64,000 bases of DNA from Apostichopus japonicus (taxonomy: Eukaryota; Echinodermata; Holothuroidea; Aspidochirotida; Stichopodidae). Positions 23,106-35,700 of the stretch are shown here, piece by piece. Each line of letters starts with the position of its first letter. Positions within the stretch are counted from its first letter, which is position 1. The DNA is taken from contig NC_092575.1 in assembly GCF_037975245.1 (NCBI RefSeq), positions 15,604,310 through 15,668,309 on the forward strand. The letters run 5' to 3'. The notes under the pieces are model-generated. The model had not been told where the DNA came from, ran no database searches, and worked only from the letters and a program-made list of their open reading frames with translations. The position numbers and the translations under genes are program-made.

Positions 23106-24690
23106 ACCACATTGAGCATAATGTCTGATATGTGTTACCAAGGACCATAGATAGTGTTAGGTAAATACTATGCCAATGTTGCAATATAAATGGCTAATTT
23201 ACATTACACTTACAGAGTGTGGCTATATGTTACATACTTAACCAAATGTCTTTAGGCCTTTGTTACTTTACCACACTGTATGTCAAAAGTGAAAAAGGAA
23301 GGATATTTTTTGTGTAATGCAAAGAGATAGTTCACTTGAGTATTCAGCATTGATTTATAGAAAAACTGTGGTGAGTCATAAATCAAAATTATGACAAATA
23401 ATTTCTCAGCAGAAATTGTAGCATATACGTACACATAATACCGCACACCGGTTATATTCAATAATGCACACCGGTCATACTACTAGTATGCTATAGTGCA
23501 TGCCTAAGCCCCACATAAGTGTAGTGCATAAGATCATTGTTTGTGTACTTGCGCACACCTTTGGGATCAAGCAAAGTTCAAATTATCAGCAAATGATGTT
23601 CGATATATCGGGCAAGTCTTTATTTGGACTTCAGTGTACTTGGAAAAAATTACAATCATTAAATGGGGTCAGTGTGATTGAATGTGGGGACCTCATTTAA
23701 AGTGTACCCCAAAAAATTGACCTAGAAGGTAAGTTTCTACCATTCAAGACATAGCATATAGTTTGTGATAAAGTACTTCTAGAAATATTTTAACTACTTT
23801 GTTTTCTGTTCCACCCTAGTGTTGCTTCAAAGATAATAACATATTCAACTTGCATGTTCTGCAATAATATTGTACCATCACATCTCATGGTCAGAAACTC
23901 AGAATACTATCACTTCCAAGTTCATAAAATGACTTATATTATGCTTTTGTTTTAAATGTAGTTGTCAGATGTTGTTAGACATAGAGATGTAATCTCTGGT
24001 CAATGGTTCTCTTTTAAGCTCACTTTTTTGTTTAGCTTGTCATGGTAATATTTTTATTTATCCTAATTCGAGATGATGATTTATAAGGATATTTTCTGGC
24101 CCTTTTAACAGCTAAGGTCATATAGAGCTACTGAAGCCTTTTTATACCATTTGATTTGACATGGGGTATTATTTTTATAAATAAATTATAAATAGTTATA
24201 TGATATATTATTTTGTGTATATTAAATACATGTTATGTATATTTATATTTATATATTAATTAAGATAATTTATTTGGCTAAAGTTCTATTTTTATATTTG
24301 AGCTGTGTACTCGCAAACTTTCCCTTTATCTGTCTGTCCACATCTTTTCCATGCTGTTATTTTGATGAAACTGATGGAGCCCATAATGATGCATGATCTA
24401 ATTGTTTGAAAACTGTTGAACACTGCCAACTTAGGAGCGTTTCAAAGTAATCCCATATGAGTAGTCTCAAGATGTTTTATTGGAGAAGATTTTGACAATG
24501 TTGTAAAGATAAGTTTTCCCAATTGTCCAATAAATATATATTTTAGTTTTAAATGTTCTTAAACCTTTAGTGTTTGTTACTGTTCTTTATGAGATGAATT
24601 TTTAATGGAATGCTTATTTGTCACATTTTGCATTAATACTGAATGTTAATAAAAATTACCATGAAACTTACAATGTGTGTCACTTTCTCA

Positions 24691-24939
24691 TTTCTTAACT
24701 AAAAAGTACTTAATCGTAAACTAGTCTTGTGACCTAAATAAGTAGTCACAGTTGCAATGACTAATATTTTTGGTCACTGGACTAAGCTTTGGTCGATAGA
24801 GGCATCGTAGTAGGACTAATTTTAATTAGTCAGAAAACTCGATTTAATTAGTCACAAAACTAATGTTATATAGTCAAATGACTAGAAGAAACTGGTCGAT
24901 AGAGGCATCGTTGTGACTAATTTTTTTTAGTCATATTGA
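24691..24939. repeat. palindrome centre with TAGTC/GACTA motif cluster
   Basis: About 250 bases separate the arms. They contain at least ten GACTA/TAGTC motifs, several as GACTAATT...AATTAGTC mirror pairs, and two copies of GGTCGATAGAGGCATCGT. The same motif type lies at both outer ends of the element, so this looks like two element ends joined head to head. Confidence 0.7.
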
Positions 24940-26432
24940 GATAGTGACACAAATTATAAGTTTCATGGAAATTTTTATTAACATTCAGTATTAATGCAAA
25001 ATGTGACAAATAAGCATTCCATTTAAAAGTCATCTCATAAAGAAAGGAAACAAACACTGAAGGTTTAAGAACATTTAAAACTAAAATAAATATTTGTGGG
25101 ACAATTGGGAAAACTTATTTTTACAAAATTGTCAAAATCTTTTCCCACAAAACATCTTGAAAATACTTAAAAATATGGGATTACTTTTAAATGCTTAGCC
25201 ATTAAGTTAGCAATGTTCAACAGTTTTCAAACAATTAGACCCCCTGATGACCTATTCCTACAATTTCTTAAAGACCCTTATTGTGCACTGACCATGCATC
25301 ATTATGGGCTTCATCAGTTTCATCAAAATAGCAGCATGGAAGAGATATGGACAGACAGAAAAAGGGAAAGTTTGCGAGTGCACAGCTCAAATATAAAAAT
25401 AGAAGTTTAGCCTATATTAATTAATATTTTAATATAAATATATATAACATATATTTAATATACACAAAATAATATATCATATTTATAAATTTATTTATAA
25501 AAATAATACCCCATGTCAAATCAAATGGTATAAAAAGACCTTGAGTAGCTCTATATGACCTTAGCTGTTAAAAAGGGCCAGAAAATATCCTTATAATTAT
25601 CATCTCGAATTAGGAACTTGGAAGTGATATTATTATGAGTTTCTGACCATGGATGTGATGGTACAATATTAATGCAGAACATGTAAGTCGAATATGTTAT
25701 TATCCTTGAAGCAACATTAGGGTGAAACGGAAAACAAAGTAGTTAAAACATTTCTAGAAGTACTTTATCACAAACTATAAACTATGTCTTGAATGGTAGA
25801 AACTGACCTTTTAGGTCAATTTTTGGGGTACATTTTAAATGAGGTCCCCACGTTCAATCACACTAACCCCATTTAATGATTGTAATTTTTTCCAAGTACA
25901 CTGAAGTCCAAATTAAAGACTTGCCCGATATATCGAACATCATTTGCTGATAATTTGAACTTTGCTTGATCCCCAAGGTGTGCGCAAGTACACAAACAAT
26001 GATCTTATACACTACACTTATATGGGGCTTAGGCATGCACTATAGCATACTAGTAGTATGACCGGTGTGCATTATTGAATATAACCGGTGTGCGGTATTA
26101 TGTGTACGTATATGCTACAATTTCTGCTGAGAAATTATTTGTCATAAGTTTGGTTTATGACTCACCACAGTTTCTCTATAAATCAATGCTGAATACTCAA
26201 GTGAACTATCTCTTTGCATTACACACAAAAATATCCTTCCTTTTTCACTTTTGACATACAGTGTGGTCAAGTAACAAAGGCCTAAATGCATTTGGTTAAG
26301 TATGTAACATAGCCACACTCTGTAAATATTATGTAAATTAGCCATTTATATTGCAACATTGGCACAGTATTTATGGAACACTATCTATGGTCCTTGGTAA
26401 CACATATCACACATTATGCTCAATATGGTTAG

Positions 26433-26660
26433 CTACATCTACATGTTCCCCAGCGGAGATTTCATATCATTGCAGCCATAAAGCGGTGCAAATGCTATAT
26501 TTTTTAATTACCTCCCAGGGTACCCTATACACCTGGGCAAAGAGAGGCAATTGAGATTAAGTGTCCTCATAAAGATACATACGTATCGACCAGGTTGGTA
26601 CATGAACCCATGATCATGGAATCCTGTGTTCAGTGCCCAAACCATTCCGCCACAACTTCT
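26433..26660 (-). repeat. tRNA-derived SINE (right arm, tandem copy 1)
   Basis: Reverse-complement counterpart of 22877-23105. Confidence 0.55.
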
Positions 26661-29600
26661 GTATGTCTTTATGTACTGTGGTTATTTCACTGATTGCATA
26701 ATGCGCACTGTATATCACAGATTGTTCCTTATATTTAAGGTAGCATACGCCCATTAAAAGCCCCATTGACTTACACACTAAATCACAAAAGTGATGTGGT
26801 CTGTTAGTCTAGATAGAAGTTTTCACTAGCTCAATGCTACCTATCACCGGATAGCTGACAAGTTGGCCTTTCATGGCACTAACAATTTTCTGTATCATGA
26901 CCATGTAGATATTTTGCTATTCGAGCCGGAAGTTTTCGTCACTTGTTAACAAACCTCTTCACTCAGTGGTAAACAGTTTTCCTACGCTACTCCTGGGAAG
27001 CCTAAAGGGGTCTAAAACTGCCTCAATTGACCCAATTTTCTCACCACATGTACTTCCGTTCATGTTCTCCAACATGCAAGCCACAAAAAACTAGATTATG
27101 ATTGATAGCAGGTCAAAAAAGATGTTCTCCGCTGCTTTTTGGCACTGACTTGAAGGAGAACGATCGAAGGGATGGATATAGACTCTAATAGGAGTATGCC
27201 ACCTTAATTGAGAGATGAATTTTTTTCATACCAAATTGATACTTTTTTATAGTCGTCACATTATAGACCACAACAGAATTCTATGCAATTATCATTTTTG
27301 GTCCATAAAGATGTCTTTTCAGAGATTTCAGTATGCACTGTGCAGTGTGTAAATACACATGATATGGGCAATACTGTGTAAGCAGTAACCAGGTCTACGT
27401 CTGCAACAACATTTACAGTCACCAATTTTGATAAGCTTGACCAAGTTGGATGCATTTATGAATTCTTGCAGGTTTTATTGGTATCCGGATCACAGTCCAC
27501 TTGGTCTCGTCTGGCTTGCCATACCTTCAGAAACATCATCCAGAGAAGGGTCAGCAGGGAGGGCTTTTTCGTCTCTGGCTCTGAAATGTGATGAAAACTA
27601 CTTTTGTTTAGCTCAGCCGGCTGATTCCTCCCAAACTGACCTACAGGACACACCCCAATGTATTCCAAAACTGTTTGGAACATGTTAAACTGATATTGCC
27701 TGTCACTCCAGTGCAACTGTTAAGTTACTAAGAATAAGGGAATTAACTTGAAGGTGTTCTTTGCCAAAACTGGATCATAGGGATTTGTAAACCACAGCCT
27801 AACTGTAACAGTATGTACAGTAGTCTAAAGGAAAGCTTACTGAAATGCTATCTAGATACACAGTTCACCTCAATAACATATCCAGTCCATTTAAAGGTTT
27901 ATGCATAGGTTGTTACAATATATTAAAGACAGGTATTGGGGACAAGAGGTAGATAGGGGGCATAATTTGTGATAAAACATTCAAATTTGTTGCTCGTCAA
28001 AGAACAACAATGTCAAATTACGCTAAGCTTTGGTCGATAGAGGCATCGTAGTAGGACTAATTTTAATTAGTCAGAAAACTCGATTTAATTAGTCACAAAA
28101 CTAATGTTATATAGTCAAATGACTAGAAGAAACTGGTCGATAGAGGCATCGTTGTGACTAATTTTTTTTAGTCATATTGAGATAGTGACACAAATTATAA
28201 GTTTCATGGAAATTTTTATTAACATTCAGTATTAATGCAAAATGTGACAAATAAGCATTCCATTTAAAAGTCATCTCATAAAGAAAGGAAACAAACACTG
28301 AAGGTTTAAGAACATTTAAAACTAAAATAAATATTTGTGGGACAATTGGGAAAACTTATTTTTACAAAATTGTCAAAATCTTTTCCCACAAAACATCTTG
28401 AAAATACTTAAAAATATGGGATTACTTTTAAATGCTTAGCCATTAAGTTAGCAATGTTCAACAGTTTTCAAACAATTAGACCCCCTGATGACCTATTCCT
28501 ACAATTTCTTAAAGACCCTTATTGTGCACTGACCATGCATCATTATGGGCTTCATCAGTTTCATCAAAATAGCAGCATGGAAGAGATATGGACAGACAGA
28601 AAAAGGGAAAGTTTGCGAGTGCACAGCTCAAATATAAAAATAGAAGTTTAGCCTATATTAATTAATATTTTAATATAAATATATATAACATATATTTAAT
28701 ATACACAAAATAATATATCATATTCATAAATTTATTTATAAAAATAATACCCCATGTCAAATCAAATGGTATAAAAAGACCTTGAGTAGCTCTATATGAC
28801 CTTAGCTGTTAAAAAGGGCCAGAAAATATCCTTATAATTATCATCTCGAATTAGGAACTTGGAAGTGATATTATTATGAGTTTCTGACCATGGATGTGAT
28901 GGTACAATATTAATGCAGAACATGTAAGTCGAATATGTTATTATCCTTGAAGCAACATTAGGGTGAAACGGAAAACAAAGTAGTTAAAACATTTCTAGAA
29001 GTACTTTATCACAAACTATAAACTATGTCTTGAATGGTAGAAACTGACCTTTTAGGTCAATTTTTGGGGTACATTTTAAATGAGGTCCCCACGTTCAATC
29101 ACACTAACCCCATTTAATGATTGTAATTTTTTCCAAGTACACTGAAGTCCAAATTAAAGACTTGCCCGATATATCGAACATCATTTGCTGATAATTTGAA
29201 CTTTGCTTGATCCCCAAGGTGTGCGCAAGTACACAAACAATGATCTTATACACTACACTTATATGGGGCTTAGGCATGCACTATAGCATACTAGTAGTAT
29301 GACCGGTGTGCATTATTGAATATAACCGGTGTGCGGTATTATGTGTACGTATATGCTACAATTTCTGCTGAGAAATTATTTGTCATAAGTTTGGTTTATG
29401 ACTCACCACAGTTTCTCTATAAATCAATGCTGAATACTCAAGTGAACTATCTCTTTGCATTACACACAAAAATATCCTTCCTTTTTCACTTTTGACATAC
29501 AGTGTGGTCAAGTAACAAAGGCCTAAATGCATTTGGTTAAGTATGTAACATAGCCACACTCTGTAAATATTATGTAAATTAGCCATTTATATTGCAACAT

Positions 29601-29673
29601 TGGCACAGTATTTATGGAACACTATCTATGGTCCTTGGTAACACATATCACACATTATGCTCAATATGGTTAG

Positions 29674-29901
29674 CTACATCTACATGTTCCCCAGCGGAGA
29701 TTTCATATCATTGCAGCCATAAAGCGGTGCAAATGCTATATTTTTTAATTACCTCCCAGGGTACCCTATACACCTGGGCAAAGAGAGGCAATTGAGATTA
29801 AGTGTCCTCATAAAGATACATACGTATCGACCAGGTTGGTACATGAACCCATGATCATGGAATCCTGTGTTCAGTGCCCAAACCATTCCGCCACAACTTC
29901 T
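29674..29901 (-). repeat. tRNA-derived SINE (right arm, tandem copy 2)
   Basis: Second tandem copy of the SINE at 26433-26660, offset by 3,241 bases. Confidence 0.55.
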
Positions 29902-32705
29902 GTATGTCTTTACGTACTGTGGTTATTTCACTGATTGCATAATGCGCACTGTATATCACAGATTGTTCCTTATATTTAAGGTAGCATACGCCCATTAAAA
30001 GCCCCATTGACTTACACACTAAATCACAAAAGTGATGTGGTCTGTTAGTCTAGATAGAAGTTTTCACTAGCTCAATGCTACCTATCACCGGATAGCTGAC
30101 AAGTTGGCCTTTCATGGCACCAACAATTTTCTGTATCATGACCATGTAGATATTTTGCTATTCGAGCCGGAAGTTTTCGTCACTTGTTAACAAACCTCTT
30201 CACTCAGTGGTAAACAGTTTTCCTACGCTACTCCTGGGAAGCCTAAAGGGGTCTAAAACTGCCTCAATTGACCCAATTTTCTCACCACATGTACTTCCGT
30301 TCATGTTCTCCAACATGCAAGCCACAAAAAACTAGATTATGATTGATAGCAGGTCAAAAAAGATGTTCTCCGCTGCTTTTTGGCACTGACTTGAAGGAGA
30401 ACGATCGAAGGGATGGATATAGACTCTAATAGGAGTATGCCACCTTAATTGAGAGATGAATTTTTTTCATACCAAATTGATACTTTTTTATAGTCGTCAC
30501 ATTATAGACCACAACAGAATTCTATGCAATTATCATTTTTGGTCCATAAAGATGTCTTTTCAGAGATTTCAGTATGCACTGTGCAGTGTGTAAATACACA
30601 TGATATGGGCAATACTGTGTAAGCAGTAACCAGGTCTACGTCTGCAACAACATTTACAGTCACCAATTTTGATAAGCTTGACCAAGTTGGATGCATTTAT
30701 GAATTCTTGCAGGTTTTATTGGTATCCGGATCACAGTCCACTTGGTCTCGTCTGGCTTGCCATACCTTCAGAAACATCATCCAGAGAAGGGTCAGCAGGG
30801 AGGGCTTTTTCGTCTCTGGCTCTGAAATGTGATGAAAACTACTTTTGTTTAGCTCAGCCGGCTGATTCCTCCCAAACTGACCTACAGGACACACCCCAAT
30901 GTATTCCAAAACTGTTTGGAACATGTTAAACTGATATTGCCTGTCACTCCAGTGCAACTGTTAAGTTACTAAGAATAAGGGAATTAACTTGAAGGTGTTC
31001 TTTGCCAAAACTGGATCATAGGGATTTGTAAACCACAGCCTAACTGTAACAGTATGTACAGTAGTCTAAAGGAAAGCTTACTGAAATGCTATCTAGATAC
31101 ACAGTTCACCTCAATAACATATCCAGTCCATTTAAAGGTTTATGCATAGGTTGTTACAATATATTAAAGACAGGTATTGGGGACAAGAGGTAGATAGGGG
31201 GCATAATTTGTGATAAAACATTCAAATTTGTTGCTCGTCAAAGAACAACAATGTCAAATTACCTTATTCTCCATGGGTGGCAAGCACTGGTTCCTATAGT
31301 TACTACAGTAGATCTCCCATGATGTATCAGGATATCTATTGCTGCTGTCAGAGTTGTTTGGAATTTGTTGTTACCTCATCTAACCAGTTGAGTCCATTGA
31401 TACAACAACCATTCAAAGTATATAGCTGTGAATGCTGAGGACTTGGCACATTATCTTTCTCTGAAAATTGACAAACAACAGAAAATTTATGATAGGCTGA
31501 GTAGGCTCAAAACCCCTTGATGCACATATGCAGGAGCAAAAAATGCATACCATTGTGGATTATTTGCTAAATAAGACTCAAAACATTCTCTGTCCAGGGT
31601 ATTAGCACTCAGCAGCCACTCCACTTAAGATACAGAACCCTACAACATTGTGCTACAGCTGGTGTAGACTTGGTCTAGGAAGTAGGATACTAACATAGCG
31701 CCACTTACGGCCACTATGAACCTGAGGCCTAGGCCTAAGCTAACAACATTATGGGTATTTCATGCATTGAAACTGAGTTTTTGTCCTTAGTTTAACACAT
31801 GGTACTTCCAACTTTAGCAAAAAATATCCTAAAATAAGAGTACCATATACTTAAGACTACATGAGCAGAGGGTAAGTCCCACACCACAGGCGCTCGTAAC
31901 ATTATAGAATATAGGCCTAGGGCCTAGTGTACTAGCTAATAATACACATTTATATAAAATATGTCATATAAGTGTGTATTACTGCTACTACAGTACTATT
32001 CATCTACGAGCGCATGTGGGCTACACTAGGAAGACTAAGCTCCTACTAATCCTAGTCTAGCTTCGTCCTAGCGTTAGCAACAGTTTAGCTTACTAAGGCC
32101 TACCGTTATAATTTTACCCATACTTTCCAGCCTAACATATCGCGGATATTCAAACCTTCCTTGAACATTATGTCAATTGTTTCAATTATTATTTACTAGA
32201 ATTTCAGTTGTGATTGAACTTACCTAACTGACGACAATTTGAAACTGCTTCTGACAATTTGTTGAATGATTAAGAATCTTCTTATTTTGTTGATAGCCCT
32301 GTTCTATCTGCAGTTAGGCAATGACCGCAATGTACGACGTACGACGTACCACGTACGTGCATACAGTATACATGTAATCGCCGGTCGTCGTCTGATTTCT
32401 GGATATCTGATCAGCTGAGCACACGGTATTCTACGGTACGATGATTGGATAAAAATAATGACGTCATTGGTCAAAGCTGAAGGTTATAGAAAGTAAACAA
32501 ACAGAAGACTAGAACATTCTCGTCACGCTTACATACATGACATGCATAGTGAGTGTCAAAAAAGTTCGTACAAATTTATGTGACTAATTTATGTTAGTCG
32601 CGCGACCACGCAAATTGGTCTGCAACTAATGAATTGGTAATGACTAGCTAAATCTAGTCACTGTGACTAGAATTTTGCCATTCGTGACTAACTAATGTTA
32701 CAGTG

Positions 32706-35700
32706 CACGCCCCCATCCCCTCCCCCTTAGGGAGAAGGGAGTTTAGCGTAGTTTCGATCATAGATCACATGCACTGTACATTACATAACATAATATAACT
32801 GGGTTTTACACAACTCAGTTATTGTATCCCTCCTGGACATGATATCTTGGTAACGTTACGAATATCCTTCTTATGTAATACATGTGAAAGGGGGGGGGGG
32901 GGGTAAACTGGTACACAGGTACACAGGTACACAGGTACAGCAACCACACATATACGATCTTGCCTATATAAAATGAACCCAACTAAATGTCAAAACGTAA
33001 GGGACACGATGTATTTATCCTCTTCCGTTTTCGTTAGAAATCTCATAAAAAGTTTCGTTATTTCTCAAAGCATCTGTAGGGCAAAGTTCACTATGTGGTA
33101 ACAAAAATCATGAAATCACTTGTATGTATAATACTATAAGGGCAAAATATTATAATCGATACACCAGATATATCTGTTTGTTTGTTCATATTAGGTTTTT
33201 TTTAAATGTTTATGGGTTTTTTAGGGGGGGTGTAGCATCGTATATGGTGACCTCTACATCTATGTCATGTTTTTAAAAGTGTTTACATTGCCCTTTCAAC
33301 CTGTGCATTGATGTGCATTGATGTCCATTTTACCCACCAACTACCAACCTCTCTATACCATCACCATGCAACGATGCAAATTGCAAATGTAAGCCTATCC
33401 ATACTTTCGAACAGAATATAAAATTATTTAAAACCAAGATCAGGTCTTTGGATTTGTAAACTAACAAAGAAGATTCTCTTTATAAACGTATTAAAGTGGG
33501 TACAATATTATGACATTGTCTTTATATATAAGAAACTAACGCATTGACGTATTGTTTTCATTTGTCGCTGTGACTTTCTGGAATTAGTGAAATCATTCCA
33601 CTTCTAAACATAAAAAGCTTATCTCATTTTATGGTTGAACAAATGTGTATTTGGTTATTTGGTCAAGTCAGGTTTTCTGAGTTAAGAAGTAACAACCAAA
33701 CCGATGTGACATGCTGGTATTGTGAAATATTTGGTTAAATTGGGAATGCGGTTTGGAAATGCACTTTAGGAATGTTTATGGGGGGAAATTATTATTCAGA
33801 ATTATATCATACTTGGAAATCTTCCGGAAACAATTATGAGTAAAGTTAGCCTTTAGTAATAATATACACATATGCAAAGCTTAATAAGATTAGTTTGATC
33901 TTACAGTTTCCATTAAGCATTGACTTGTTGTGTTTGAGATCTTAGACTTTAGGCCTCATTGAAGTTTGCATAGCCGATTAAAGTACTAGAGGAAAATAAA
34001 TCCTGTTTCTACTCTTTAAACTGGTTATTTTCTTCCTTCATTATGGTCTTAGGCTGCCTCTCGGAACATTCCAATATTCAAATTGGTATTCGTTTTTGGA
34101 GATCCGAGACATAACGGAACACTGTCAAAAACAAATTTCAGTTTTGCCGAAGCTTTAGCTTGCCACTCATTATAATATGATAGATGAGCAAATAAACAAA
34201 ATGAAAAAGACAGTCACGAGGCGACATGTCCCCACTGGGTTCTCCCTCCACGGGGAGTTAAGACTTTTTTATTTATTTCAAAAGATACTTAAACAAGTTC
34301 AGAAAACCATATCTAGCGTTGGGAACATGATATTCAGGTAGGGGTTTCAACTAGAAGTGTGAAAATATCGAGATATCAGTTTAAGGTATTAAGAGACTTC
34401 GCGTCATGTATAGACGTGAAGGTGATTCCTTGTTTGTTATGTATAATATTTTTTCCGTGGTCTTCTGTCAGTCTTCTGTTTGAACATACTCTATAGATGT
34501 TTCTACCATTTGCCTCTCATGAAAGGTTATCAGTGAAGGGCTAAGCTTCATTATCGTTGTGGGAATCTGAAGAGGAAAAGCAAAGAAAGGGAGGAAGGGG
34601 GGAAAAGCGATATATGATCAAAGTTAGTGATATATTTTATCGAAAAAAAAATGATGCAGAATGATATAAACGAGAATATATTGTTTCAGAGAGACTTTAT
34701 ATACAGTCAAGAAATGTCATAATTGATTTACCAATCGATATTTCTTAATTTATTTTATCATTTTGTTTTACAAACAAAAGGCGAAGAGAATCCGCTATTG
34801 TTTTATGTTAACTGGATGTTTGTTATGGTGATAGTATGATTTCAATCGTGTCTGCCCAGATTTTATAAAAAAGGTCTTACAATTTTGAATGATATATGAG
34901 CACAGAACTCTCCCTGATTCTTCTTCATTGGTTTCCTTTAGAATTTGTTGCCTATAGGTGACAGGTTGAAACTATTCAGGAGTTGTTTTTGTTAATTAGG
35001 TTGGATTTAATTGTCTTATCGGATGTCTAATTTGTCAAGAAGAAGGTTGCCTTGACCTGACCTTTGATGGTGAATGATTTTGACACTGTTTGACTTTGGA
35101 AGACTCAAATTTGTTATGATCATGTTCAAAAGGGTGGTTATTATCGTTTAGTGTGACCTTTTTGTTGAGGTTGAATTTGTAGTTGCTGTTTATGAGATCA
35201 TCACCCAAAAAGACAAGCAGACCGCTTTAATGATGTGACAACTTTCTCAATAAACCACAAGCCAGGTCAAACGTCAGTGATAACACACGAAGCCTTTGTA
35301 AACTTAGACACAAAAGCTTTTGCTCTGTTCTCATGTTGCAGTATTTAGCAAAGGACTCAAGGAGTACAAAAAATATATACAGAATGTCAGGTAAATTATA
35401 AATATTTACAAAATAATTTTATAAAAAATCAGAGTAGTTTCATCATATTTTGTCATACTTGTATGGTGCCAAGTTTTTACTTAGTAATTTAATGTCCCTT
35501 TTTTCCTATTTCTCCTGCGCCCCCCCCCCCGTCCCTGGGAAAAGTTGCCCAAGTTTTGTTAATCCAACAAAGCGCACCTTTTCATAAATTAGAAAAAGCA
35601 GAACCACTGTGGCATTCCTGTAGTAAAAATGGTTCTCTAATGTTGAATAATTAAACCAACATAATGTATAAAGTTTGTTTAATAAGCCAATTCAGAGAAC

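Larger units (their letters stand above)
19994..24690 (+). repeat. left arm of the palindrome
   Basis: Inverse of the right arm. It contains, in order, the CACTG end with TAGTC motifs, a perfect CRE motif TGACGTCA (about 20234), a tRNA-derived SINE (22877-23105) and an AT-rich stretch (24160-24290). It has about 130 bases near 20810-20910 that the right arm lacks. Open frames are short and interrupted differently between copies (for example a stop and a 4-base deletion near 21885-21925), so no coding is claimed. Confidence 0.85.
24782..31262. repeat. 3,241 bp tandem duplication in the right arm
   Basis: The sequence 24782-28022 is repeated at 28023-31263 with only a handful of differences seen (for example near 25486, 26672 and 26880). 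The junction at 28021-28023 joins AATTAC to CTAAGCTTTGG from the palindrome centre. Copies within the tandem are far more alike than left arm to right arm, so the event is much younger than the palindrome, or is an assembly artefact. Confidence 0.9.
19994..32705. mobile_element. 12.7 kb inverted-repeat element with CACTG ends
   Basis: The outer ends are mirror images: CACTGTAAACATTAGTTAG from 19994 and its near reverse complement ending CAGTG at 32705. The homology continues inward for about 4.7 kb on the left (to about 24690) and, counting a 3.24 kb internal duplication, 7.8 kb on the right (from about 24940). Both ends and the centre carry many TAGTCAC/GACTAA motifs in both orientations. 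CACTG ends with subterminal repeats suggest a CMC/EnSpm-type DNA transposon, but no transposase frame is visible and the flanks (AACG left, CACG right) match at only 3 of 4 bases. The left arm is repeated from 59724 to the window end. Confidence 0.65.
24940..32705 (-). repeat. right arm of the palindrome
   Basis: Reverse-complement homologue of 19994-24690, expanded by the 3.24 kb tandem duplication. It ends in the TAGTC motif cluster and the CAGTG terminus. Confidence 0.85.

Noticed and set aside
27456-27716. 86-residue frames conserved in the palindrome arms (also 30697-30957, 61561-61782, 27428-27688)
   Set aside because: The reading frame is broken by different stops and indels in different copies, with no recognised domain. 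The similarity is explained by DNA duplication.
19990-32709. 4-bp target duplication AACG/CACG for the palindromic element
   Set aside because: Only 3 of 4 bases match, and a one-base shift of the terminus changes the result. Not strong enough to assign a superfamily.
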